DNA from: Aureibacillus halotolerans
Lineage (GTDB): Bacteria > Bacillota > Bacilli > Bacillales > DSM-28697
Direction of reading: 5' to 3'
NCBI RefSeq assembly: GCF_004363045.1
Contig: NZ_SNYJ01000002.1
Location: 62,001 to 126,000 of the forward strand
DNA: 64,000 nucleotides
The first letter of the stretch is position 1. Every line of letters begins with the position of its first letter. Made by a program: the position numbers and the translations under genes. Below, piece by piece: positions 43,904-52,600 of the stretch. The notes beneath the pieces were generated by a model that saw only the letters and a program-made list of their open reading frames with translations, searched no databases and was not told where the DNA came from.

Positions 43904-45547
43904 ATGAGCTTACATAGGAAAAGAAAAGGAGGGAGGGCTATTCGAAAGAAACGTAGAGCAGCGCACGGTTCTCGAAAACGAATACATTTAAAAGTTCTCG
44001 TCGTCGGTTTATGTCTGAGTCAAATGACTTTGAGCATGGTAATTTCAGAAATTGATGGAACGAGAGCAAGTTTTAACACGAAGACGGATTTATCTGCGAG
44101 TGTCCATGTTAAATGGGAGGTTAAACCTGCGTGGGAGCTGAATATAATTGATGCATCCGCAGATTATACCAATCAACAAATTGTGTTTACCATTAAGAAT
44201 ATATCAAAGTTAAACATGCATGGACCTACAGTATATGCCATCCTTGATGGTAAGAAAGCAGTGCAAAAGTCAGGTGTTAGTCCCATTCGAGCTGGAGATA
44301 CACAGAAGATTGCCTTCTCACCTAATAAAAGTGCAACATATACAATTCGTGTATTTCAGCGTTCAGATTTTCCCGGAGAACCTTCTGTAACAGCATCAGT
44401 CACATACAACCATGAACTCGCCATGCTAAGTGCTACAACAAATTGGTCTGAAGCCGTCTTCCAAGCGCTTGAGGAAGGTCGTATAACGATGGACCAGCTT
44501 GAAAGAGCCAAAGACACGCCGAGCATTATTGAGGCGTATCTGGATGGGAAACTGTCCAAGAAATGGTGGGACGAGTGGAGCAAAGGCTCTGTGTTGTCTG
44601 AGGAGATCGAAGCGTTGCTCTCTGGTGCTTTGACCGAAAAGCAGCTACAGCAATGGATGGACAACGCTCTCCCTGCGGAACTAAGGAAGCAGCTGCAAGG
44701 CGTAGAACTCTCTGAGAGAATGCGTCAAGCAATTGAAGCTGGAAAGATCACATCTGATCAACTGAAAAAGTTTCTATCTGGTGAATTGTCAGAAGATGAA
44801 ATGTTTGCACCAACTCCAGCAGAAGAGGCGCTGCAAACGGATGAATGGTTAGCTCAACTTGTGACAAGAGGCTATTCCGAAGAGCGTCTTCGATCAGCAT
44901 TGGCTAATGGAACGTTAACTCGTAGCGACATTGAGAATTTTGTTAATGAGATTACGACAAAAGAAGAGTTTGAGCAGAAGTTGCCGCAGGTGGAGACCCC
45001 TCCACCAAACGTAGTTCTGCCAGGTGAAGGGTTACCAGAACAGCAGCTTCCGGATGAATTACCACCAGGTGACGATATCCCTCCGGCTCAGTTGCCTCCA
45101 GGTGAGGGAACAGAACAACCTCCAGTGACAGAGACACCTACAGAAGAGGCAGCTCAACCTCCAATAGACGAGACGGATGAATTACCACCAACAAATAATC
45201 CGCCGACGGCTATAAACGAGGGTGAGGGTACTGATTCACCACCGGAAGAAGGGGATGCTGAACCTGTCGAAGTATCGCCTCCAGTTCAAGAGGAACAACC
45301 TGTTGAGAATGCAGATAACTCGTCAGATTCAGCGACAGCGCCTGAGACGAAAAGTCCTGAAGAAAAATCAGAATCGACTGATTCCTCGGATGAGCTTAGC
45401 TCTGATGTGAAAGAGCCTAACGATTCTTCAAAAGAGTCAGATCAATCTGATCGATCTTCAGCAAGCCAATCGCTTAAAAAGACTGAGGCCATCAAAGAAG
45501 AAGACACATCTGCAAAAGTAGAAGACTCTGAGGTTGCAGCTGATTGA
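43904..45547 (+). CDS. tapA: TapA-like amyloid fibre assembly/anchoring protein
   Basis: A 547-residue (from ATG 43904) exported protein. A basic stretch is followed by LKVLVVGLCLSQ and a SipW-type processing region (GTRASFNTKTD), matching TapA, whose gene also precedes sipW. A beta-rich domain spans about residues 70-175. Residues about 180-360 hold helical repeats of the form ALxxGxLTxxQLxxWL. A Pro/Glu linker (about 361-450) and an acidic Ser/Asp tail follow. B. subtilis TapA has 253 residues, so this form is doubled. The start is unsettled: no SD precedes TTG 43874 or ATG 43904, but AAAGGAGGG lies six bases before an in-frame ATT at 43940. It would seed or anchor the TasA-like fibre. Confidence 0.75.
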   Translation: MSLHRKRKGGRAIRKKRRAAHGSRKRIHLKVLVVGLCLSQMTLSMVISEIDGTRASFNTKTDLSASVHVKWEVKPAWELNIIDASADYTNQQIVFTIKNISKLNMHGPTVYAILDGKKAVQKSGVSPIRAGDTQKIAFSPNKSATYTIRVFQRSDFPGEPSVTASVTYNHELAMLSATTNWSEAVFQALEEGRITMDQLERAKDTPSIIEAYLDGKLSKKWWDEWSKGSVLSEEIEALLSGALTEKQLQQWMDNALPAELRKQLQGVELSERMRQAIEAGKITSDQLKKFLSGELSEDEMFAPTPAEEALQTDEWLAQLVTRGYSEERLRSALANGTLTRSDIENFVNEITTKEEFEQKLPQVETPPPNVVLPGEGLPEQQLPDELPPGDDIPPAQLPPGEGTEQPPVTETPTEEAAQPPIDETDELPPTNNPPTAINEGEGTDSPPEEGDAEPVEVSPPVQEEQPVENADNSSDSATAPETKSPEEKSESTDSSDELSSDVKEPNDSSKESDQSDRSSASQSLKKTEAIKEEDTSAKVEDSEVAAD

Positions 45548-45566
45548 ACGAGAGGAGAATGATAAC

Positions 45567-46151
45567 ATGTGGAAGCAAATAATAAAAGGCGCAGGTAACG
45601 TATTGTTTTACGCGTCCATTATCACAGTCGCAGTTCTGTTTATTATCACGAAAGCAGGTGGAGGAGAACCGGCCATTTTAGGTCATCACCTAAAGGTCGT
45701 GTTATCTGGGTCTATGGAACCTGCCTTCAAAACAGGATCAGTAATTGCAGTAAAGCCTGTGACGGAAACACAAACCTATCAAGCCGGTGATGTAATTACA
45801 TTCACGAACAAAGACAGTGAATTAGTCACTCACAGAATTGAAAGCATTTCCTCTCCAGGCGTATTTGTCACAAAAGGGGACAACAACGATGCTATCGATC
45901 GCGAGCCCGTTCGCCAGGAGAACATTAATGCTGTGTACAGCGGCATTACGATTCCATGGCTAGGGTATGTGATCACCTTCATGCAATCACAGTGGGGACC
46001 AATCATGCTACTGATCCTCCCAGGTGTTGTGCTTTTAGGTCATGCGGTGATTACAGCTTGGATGGCAGTACGCGAACTCGAACGTAAAGTTCAAACAAAA
46101 CAAACAAAAAACCAAACCGAAACGGTTCAGGAGGAAAAACAATGGGTCTAA
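45567..46151 (+). CDS. sipW: ER-type signal peptidase SipW
   Basis: A 194-residue membrane signal peptidase of the eukaryote/archaeal type. The catalytic Ser is in VVLSGSMEPAF near 42 and the general base His in ELVTHRIES near 82, replacing the Lys of bacterial forms; GDNNDAIDREPV near 106 is the box E region. Helices at about residues 10-30 and 140-165 flank the domain. It should cleave the TapA-like and TasA-like precursors encoded on either side. ATG at 45567 follows AGAGGAG by nine bases; the longer frame overlaps the tapA-like gene. It overlaps the next gene by ten bases. Confidence 0.93.
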   Translation: MWKQIIKGAGNVLFYASIITVAVLFIITKAGGGEPAILGHHLKVVLSGSMEPAFKTGSVIAVKPVTETQTYQAGDVITFTNKDSELVTHRIESISSPGVFVTKGDNNDAIDREPVRQENINAVYSGITIPWLGYVITFMQSQWGPIMLLILPGVVLLGHAVITAWMAVRELERKVQTKQTKNQTETVQEEKQWV

Positions 46152-46930
46152 AACGTAAACTAGCAACCAGTGTTATGTCAGCAAGCTTAGGATTGTCACT
46201 TGTAGGTGGAGGAACTTGGGCAGCGTTTAACGATGTGGAAAACATCGAAAACACGTTTGCGGCAGGTACATTGGATTTAGCTGTCATCACGAAAGATAAG
46301 TCAAATTCCGTCTTCAAGCTTTTAAACATGAAGCCGGGTGATAGCAAAACGGCTGAGTTTGAGCTCAAAAACGATGGTTCACTTGCCATTAAAGAAGTGT
46401 TGCTTGACATCACTGTCCCCGAGGATGGCTTTAAAAATGGGGAAAACGAATACGTTAATGAGCATGGCGGCGAAGAAAACGAAGCGATAGACTTCTTAGA
46501 GCAATTCCAAGTTGAAATTTTGCGAATTGATGAAGAGACAGGCTATGACTTTACCTTAATTGAAGAGAAGGATGGTGTCACACTTGCAGATTTTGCAAAG
46601 AAAGACCTTCCTGCCGAAATTGAGACAGTCGATGGCGCTATTAACTTGGCACCAATTCACACAGAACGACCTGAGTATACGGGACTCCCTGTCAATCCAT
46701 TAGACGATGAGGTCGTCAAAATTAAAATTGTCTTCGTTGAAGATGACACAATTGATGATTCAGTTCCAGGTGAATATCTTCAAAATAGATACCAAGGGGA
46801 CGAAATCGAATTAAACTTTGGCTTAGAAGCAACACAGTGGGGCGGCCTTGATATTCAAGATGGCGATGTAGCTGAAAATGGAACAATTGAAAGAAATAAA
46901 AACGCAAACTCTGAAACACCTAAAGAATAA
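46142..46930 (+). CDS. tasA: TasA/CalY-family amyloid matrix protein
   Basis: A 262-residue exported protein, the same length as B. subtilis TasA (261). The SipW-type signal ends GGGTWAAFNDVEN, near residue 28. The mature part shows the TasA fold markers FAAGTLDLAV, LNMKPGDSKTAEFELKNDGS and LAIKEVLLDI, then IDFLEQFQVEIL near 120. TasA-family proteins form the structural fibres of the biofilm matrix; CalY/camelysin relatives were first described as proteases. ATG lies seven bases after AGGAGG inside the sipW end, so synthesis is coupled. An acidic C-terminus (NANSETPKE) ends it. Confidence 0.92.
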   Translation: MGLKRKLATSVMSASLGLSLVGGGTWAAFNDVENIENTFAAGTLDLAVITKDKSNSVFKLLNMKPGDSKTAEFELKNDGSLAIKEVLLDITVPEDGFKNGENEYVNEHGGEENEAIDFLEQFQVEILRIDEETGYDFTLIEEKDGVTLADFAKKDLPAEIETVDGAINLAPIHTERPEYTGLPVNPLDDEVVKIKIVFVEDDTIDDSVPGEYLQNRYQGDEIELNFGLEATQWGGLDIQDGDVAENGTIERNKNANSETPKE

Positions 46931-46959
46931 TTAATGAATGGATTAGAGGGGGATAAGAC

Positions 46960-47877
46960 GTGAAGAAACCATGCTTTGCTTTAATGCTCGCGCTTTTCCT
47001 CTTGGTCCCCCAGTTTACAGCTGCTGCCCTTCAGGAAGTAGACATTGGTCTACTTCCTGAACAGCGGCTTTATTTTTTAAAAAACCTTAAGCCAGGGGAC
47101 ACAGCAGTAAAAACGTTAAAGGTAAACAATCAGGGAAGGCGTGCCTTTACGTATCAGGCCTATGCAGAATACCCTGAAAACCTTGAAGGAGCGTCTAATT
47201 CCTTCTATCGCCAACTTGAAATTACGGTTGTGGATGATTCTGAACGCGTTTTATACACTGGGGCATTGGCAGAGTTTGATCACTTTAGGAGAGCCAGGAG
47301 TTTAAGAGCTGGGTCTTCAGAAGAATTGACATTCAAGGTGCATTTTCCGTGGGAGTCTGGGAACGAATTTCAAGGGAAAAAAACAGGTGTGAATCTGACC
47401 TTTTATGCTGAAGGATTCGATCCCGACAATCCTGACAACCCGGATGACCCAGACGATCCTGACAGGCCAGATGATCCGGACGATCCGAATGACCCGGATG
47501 ATCCCGACAGACCAGATAATCCGGACGACCCAAATGACACAGATACTCCCGAAAATCCAGATAATCCGACCGACCCAAATGACCCAAATGACCCAAATGA
47601 TCCGGATGAGGATGATCAAGGAGCGCCACCCCCTCCTGATTCGGGGCAACCATCAGATCCAAACGATCCAATTCCAAACGATAATGAGTCACCAGGAAGT
47701 CCACAAGAAAATAGCCCACCTGGGGAGGCTGAGCTTGTTCCGATTCTTCCGCAAACTGGGGAACGAGACCCATTAATGATGACAGTGCTAGGCATCACCC
47801 TTCTCTTTTTAGGAGGTCTTGCCGCTTTATGGCATCGTTATATGACACTTAAAGAAAAACGAACAGATAGCCAATGA
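46960..47877 (+). CDS. LPQTG wall-anchored protein with TasA-like N-domain
   Basis: A 305-residue cell-wall protein. The signal peptide is residues 1-22. Residues about 23-150 form a beta-rich domain with KNLKPGDTAVKTLKVNNQG, the same PGD-to-N-G spacing as in the TasA-like protein. Residues 154-221 are a dense Asp-Pro/Asn repeat stalk. The sorting signal LPQTG is at 263-267, followed by a hydrophobic helix and the basic tail RYMTLKEKR. Sortase would link it to peptidoglycan. GTG at 46960 follows AGAGGGGGATAAG. It overlaps the sortase gene by four bases (ATGA). A wall receptor for the matrix fibre is the likely role, by inference. Confidence 0.87.
   Translation: MKKPCFALMLALFLLVPQFTAAALQEVDIGLLPEQRLYFLKNLKPGDTAVKTLKVNNQGRRAFTYQAYAEYPENLEGASNSFYRQLEITVVDDSERVLYTGALAEFDHFRRARSLRAGSSEELTFKVHFPWESGNEFQGKKTGVNLTFYAEGFDPDNPDNPDDPDDPDRPDDPDDPNDPDDPDRPDNPDDPNDTDTPENPDNPTDPNDPNDPNDPDEDDQGAPPPPDSGQPSDPNDPIPNDNESPGSPQENSPPGEAELVPILPQTGERDPLMMTVLGITLLFLGGLAALWHRYMTLKEKRTDSQ
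47419..47610 (+). repeat. Asp-Pro codon repeat tract
   Basis: A run of GAT/GAC, CCG/CCA and AAT codons with period six to nine, encoding (D/N)(D/N)P repeats. It forms the extended stalk of the LPQTG protein and is liable to length change. Confidence 0.85.
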
Positions 47878-48518
47878 AGACTTTCATCCTCTGGCTATCT
47901 GTTCTCTTTATGGTAAGTGGTGTCGTGTGTCTTTTCTATCAGCCCTGGCTTGGATGGCAGCTTGAGAAGGAGCAATCCTATCTATTAAACGAACTGAATT
48001 CAAATCGTGTTCAAGAAAATCAGCAATTGACAGAGGTGTTTAATCGAGGAGAAACGAAGCCTCATTCTCATCGTTTAAACGGTCCAATTGCAGAGTTGCA
48101 AATTCCCTCCATCGATGCGCTAATGCCCGTTGTCAATGGCACATCCGCTGAAGAGCTGCAGCATGCCGCAGGTCGTATGGAGTCGACGGCGATGCTTGGC
48201 TCTCAGGGAAATACAGCTCTTGCGGCTCATCGTAGCTTTACTGATGGTGCGCTGTTTAGCCGTTTGGATGAAGTGAAGCTCGGTGATTCGGTCATCATAA
48301 CGACTCAACAGGACGTTCTAACATATGTAGTTTATGCAGCGTACACCGTCCAACCCGACGATGTCTATGTATTGCAGTCATCTGAAATGCATCATGAGAT
48401 TACTTTAATCACATGTGAACCTATGAAAAACCCTACGCATCGACTTATTGTGAAAGCGGCATTAGAGCGCAGGGAAGTTATTGATTCTCACGTTGCCGCC
48501 AGCGCTGATAAGCAATAA
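47874..48518 (+). CDS. Class D-like sortase
   Basis: A 214-residue membrane-anchored sortase. One N-terminal helix (residues about 5-25) precedes the catalytic domain. The catalytic His is in NTALAAHRSFTDGALF near 118, the Cys in ITLITCEPMKNPTHRLIVKA near 182, with Arg nine residues after the Cys. IAELQIPSIDALMPV near 68 is the family opening. The TLITC context and the small size suggest class D. Its start overlaps the stop of the LPQTG protein gene, its obvious substrate. Its last 41 bases overlap the end of sinR on the other strand. Confidence 0.9.
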   Translation: MKTFILWLSVLFMVSGVVCLFYQPWLGWQLEKEQSYLLNELNSNRVQENQQLTEVFNRGETKPHSHRLNGPIAELQIPSIDALMPVVNGTSAEELQHAAGRMESTAMLGSQGNTALAAHRSFTDGALFSRLDEVKLGDSVIITTQQDVLTYVVYAAYTVQPDDVYVLQSSEMHHEITLITCEPMKNPTHRLIVKAALERREVIDSHVAASADKQ

Positions 48519-48801
48519 AATCTTTGAATTGGTCTTTGGTTACGCCAGAATCCATCGCCTCTTTGGCAAGTTGAAGCCACCCTGCGTCTAATACTTCCTC
48601 TTCGTCCGCGTCTGTAAGGAAGTGGCTTACATGGACATTAAGCTCACTGGCTAATTTCGTCAGCACATCAAGTGAGGGGTTTTGTTGTAAGCCTCTTTCA
48701 ATTGAACTTAAATAAGATTTTGCAACGGTGGCTCGACTCGCAAGTTCAGAGAGGGATAGATTCCTTAATAAACGCAACCGTTTTATCTCCGCACCTATCA
48801 T
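48478..48801 (-). CDS. sinR: Biofilm master repressor SinR
   Basis: A 107-residue repressor, the same size as B. subtilis SinR (111). The N-terminal HTH reads MIGAEIKRLRLLRNLSLSEL then SRATVAKSYLSSIERG, and the C-terminal SinI/SinR dimer domain LQLAKEAMDSGVTKDQFKDF then QRWR. SinR represses matrix genes through GTTCTYT sites. ATG at 48801 is chosen because GAGGTGA lies six bases upstream and it matches the SinR start; a TTG 21 bases before is less likely. It faces the matrix operon, as in B. subtilis. Confidence 0.93.
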   Translation of the reverse strand: MIGAEIKRLRLLRNLSLSELASRATVAKSYLSSIERGLQQNPSLDVLTKLASELNVHVSHFLTDADEEEVLDAGWLQLAKEAMDSGVTKDQFKDFIAYQRWRQRENQ

Positions 48802-48889
48802 GGGCTTCACCTCTGTAGCCAATATATCACATAGATGAATGATTTGTGTCCATAAAATATTAAGAACTCCTTAATTTGACGATTGAGCA

Positions 48890-49033
48890 TTACTTCTGCT
48901 TCAGAAACCTCGCAATTTCTTCTTTACTAATGCCTGCACCTCTCGCTTCAATCATAAGCAGAACCCACTCTTTATCCACTTTTTTGTTACCCAATGGTTG
49001 CTTCGGACGAGCTGTCTTGCGATGGTTTGCCAA
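48890..49033 (-). CDS. sinI: SinR antirepressor SinI
   Basis: A 47-residue protein whose last 30 residues are the SinI domain: VDKEWVLLMIEARGAGISKE then EIARFLKQK, matching the DQEWVELMVEAKEANIS of B. subtilis SinI. It binds SinR and releases matrix genes. The TTG start at 49033 is ten bases after GGGGAGG on the minus strand; a longer frame to 49135 passes through this ribosome site and is rejected. The N-terminal 18 residues are basic (HRKTARPK). It ends 88 bases before sinR, whose own promoter (TGGACA-N17-TGATAT on the minus strand) may lie in the gap. Confidence 0.87.
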   Translation of the reverse strand: MANHRKTARPKQPLGNKKVDKEWVLLMIEARGAGISKEEIARFLKQK

Positions 49034-49135
49034 AGAAACCACATCCTCCCCTGTGTATTTTTTACAATTGATATATATGATGGAATCAAACCTTATATGA
49101 AAACGACTACCCGTTGATTTATTTGAGATATACAA

Positions 49136-49662
49136 GAGTCAATGCTTCACGGTTATCTGCGTGTCCTATGTGAGGAAGGTATTATCTTCACACCTATAAG
49201 AAAGTTATCGCATTCAACGCATTAAAAGTGAACGACTTCTATTGGAAGCCGATCATAACTTATCATAATTGAGCGCTTCTCATTATCAAAAACGTACGTA
49301 ATCGTTTCAATCAAATGAGCAAATTCAAGTGGAAAGGATGTTCATATGCTCTTGATTTAAAGTGTCTCAATTATATCGAAATCTGAACTGGAAAAACGAA
49401 ATGACCTTCTTTTTTAAGCAGTTTCCAGCAGAGTTAAGAGATACTTAAATGGTTTTGGGACTAATGGCGCATAACTTTGAAACGTCGTGTTTTTGATTAA
49501 GCCATTTTAAATGGATTCTTTAAACTTCTAATTCCTCTTTTACAGATCAATCAACTACGATACGCTTTGACACTGGAAATAATTCCTCATTTCAGCGTAT
49601 ATCAAGTACGCCCAACCCATGGATGGTATACTAGTAGGAACAGCTTTGAAAGGGGAGGAATC
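49136..49662. other. Gene-free interval upstream of addB
   Basis: About 530 AT-rich bases between sinI and addB. The only element I can support is an extended -10 promoter TGGTATACT (49624-49632) about 30 bases before the addB start, without a good -35. Confidence 0.45.
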
Positions 49663-52600
49663 ATGTCTTTACGACTAGTTCTAGGGCGTTCAGGGACAGG
49701 GAAATCGACCATGTTGTATCAAGAAATCCAACAGAGGTTAAGCAACAACCCGAGAGAACGCCTCTTGTTTATTGTTCCAGACCAAATGACTCACCAAACT
49801 GAGCTTGCTCTGATCTCCTCGCCTGAGCAAACCGGTATTCTTGGTGCGGAAGTAGTAAGTTTTTCAAGGCTAGCGTTACGTGTATTGCAAGAGACAGAGG
49901 GTGGCGCATTATCCTTTATTTCAAAGACGGGCATACATATGCTGTTACGAAAATATGTCGAGGAGTACAAAGAAGAGTTGACCCTCTACGCTTCTTCGGT
50001 TTCAAAGCCAGGTTTTATTGAGGAAATGCATGATTTTATCCAAGAACTAAAACGTTATGAATGGGATGCAGATTCCTTTCAACAAATAGAAGGTAGGTTT
50101 GATCAAAGCCTTTCCGACGAGTGGCAAGGTCAACACGTGCTTGAACAAAAGCTTCATGATGTCGCCTTGATTTACAAAGGCGTAGAGAATGCATTGCAAA
50201 ATCACTTTACAGACGCGGAGGATTTACTGCAGCTTCTGATTGAACAAATTCCGCATGCCTCCTCCTTACAAGGACTTCACATATATGTTGATGGCTTTCA
50301 TGAGTACACACCTCTCGAGCTTTCAGTACTGAATGCGTTGATGCACTCAGCAGCACGTGTGACAGTCACTTTTACGCTTGATCGTTTTCCTGAAAAACTG
50401 CCCGAGGAAACAGCTTTGTTTCGTAAAACCCATACAGCTGCCTTTCAAATGCTAGAACGGGCAAAGCTCGAAGGGATTTCTGTAGAGCCTTACGTCATAT
50501 GTTCAAATCCCGTTCGTTTTGCGGCAGAGGGACTTCGTCAACTGGAGGCGTTTTTTGGCGTGCAGCCGATTCCAAAAAGAATCAATAACGCTCCTGTAAC
50601 GATTCAAGGTGCAGTGCACCGCCGAGCTGAAGTAGAAGCAGCTGCTAGGCGAATTACGGCGTTAGTTCGTGATGAAGGGTATATGCTGAATGATATCGCC
50701 GTCTTTGTTCGAAATATGGATGCCTATGGTCACCTCATCCAAAGAACCTTTTCACAAATGGAGATCAGTTTTTTTATGGATCAGAAAAAGACCATGCTGT
50801 CTCATCCACTAGTTGAGCTTGTACGGTCAGCATTGGATGTTGTGCTTGGTGCATGGCGCTATGAACCAGTGTTCCGTTGCGTGAAAACAGGGCTAGTTGC
50901 ACAAGCGAATGAGCGACTTTCATTCGACGAGTTGGAAAACCACGTCCTGGCGTACGGTATTTACGGGGCAAAGCGATGGGGAGAGACGTGGTCGTATCGA
51001 AGGTATGGAGACGACGCGGCAAAACAAACCGACAATGAAAAAGAAAAAGAGGCACGCATTAATGCGGCTAGAGAACGTATTTATGAGCCATTCTCTGTTC
51101 TTGAAAACAGGCTGAAGCGTGCTAAAACGGTGCGCGAAAAGTGTACGGCGATGTTTTTATTTCTTGAGCAACTAGGCATTGATGAAAAACTACAAGAGAT
51201 GGAGGCTGCCGAGGAAGCCCAAGGAGAAATAGAACGAGCAACGGAGCATCGGCAAGCGTGGCAAGCGATATTAAATCTTTTTGATCAATTTGTGGATACA
51301 TCTGGGGAAGAGGAACTTTCATTTGCCGTTTTTAAACAGGTCGTTATTAGTGGCTTGGAGAGCTTACAGTTTTCACTTGTTCCCCCAGCGGTGGACCAAG
51401 TGATTGTGGCAACGATGGAGCAATCAAGGGTATTCGGTGTCAAAGCGGCCTTTGTCTTAGGCGTGAACGATGGCCAGTTGCCAGCTGTTCCGTCAGAAGG
51501 AGGCCTTTTGAGTGAAGAAGAGAGAGAAAAGCTCTCTGACAGTGGCTTCTCGCTAGCTACGACAGCGCGACAAAGGCTATTGGACGAGACTTTCGTGGCT
51601 TATATGGCATTTACGAAGGCAGCAGAGGAGCTCTACATTAGCTATGCTTTAGCGGATGAGGAAGGACGGACATTACAGCCTTCACCATGGGTGGCACGGC
51701 TAGCTGACATCTTCCCAGATCGCGCGATAGCACAGCTGCTCGTTTCTGAGCCATCGGAGGATGCTTACGATGCACAGGAGGCGTATTTGGTGCATCCTCG
51801 CCGCACCTTGTCCCTATTAGCGTCTCAATTTTCGGCAGCAAAGCGTGGGTACGCCCTTCATGATGCATGGTGGGCAGCATATAACCTATTTGTGACTGAT
51901 CCTAAATGGGAAATGTTTGCTCGCATGATCTTAAAGAGCCTTTTCTATGAAAACAAGGCAACGTCTCTTTCAACAGAGATGAGCAAGGAAATGTATGGCG
52001 ATACAATTCAAACAAGTGTGTCACGAATGGAGTCCTTTCAGTCGTGTGCTTTTGCCCATTACGCTCGGTATGGGCTCAAGCTTCGTGAACGCTCTGTGTT
52101 TCGCTTAGGTGCTCCAGATATCGGTGAGCTGTTTCACGCCGCCATCAAATACATGACGGAGGACATTACGAACAATCACAAAACTTGGAGAGACATTTCC
52201 AGCGATGACTGTGGGCCACTTGCTGAACGTGCAATAGATCAACTGGCACCGCTCATCCAAAAGGAGATTTTGTTCAGTACGAACAGGCATGCATATATCT
52301 TAAAAAAGCTGAAGGATATCGTTGCGAGAACAGCGTCTGTGCTTCATCAGCAAAGTCTGCAAAGTGGGTTTACCCCTGTGGCAATGGAAGTTGGCTTTGG
52401 TGCAAATGAAACCTTACCTTCGCCTGTGTTTACATTGGAAAATGGTGTGCGCATGGAGTTGGTCGGACGTATTGATCAAGTGGACATCTCTCAGAACACC
52501 GAAGGACCGTTTATTCGAATTATTGACTATAAGTCAAGTGCTCGCGACTTAAGTCTAGCAGAAATCTACTATGGACTGTCGTTGCAGATGCTTGTCTATC

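Noticed and set aside
47419-47610. Short regular DNA repeats that could suggest a CRISPR array
   Set aside because: They have no unique spacers and are in-frame codon repeats within a signal-peptide and LPQTG-bearing protein.
47317-47773. Long open frames opposite the Asp-Pro repeat region
   Set aside because: Low-complexity shadows of the GAT-CCG codon repeat; the LPQTG frame explains the sequence.
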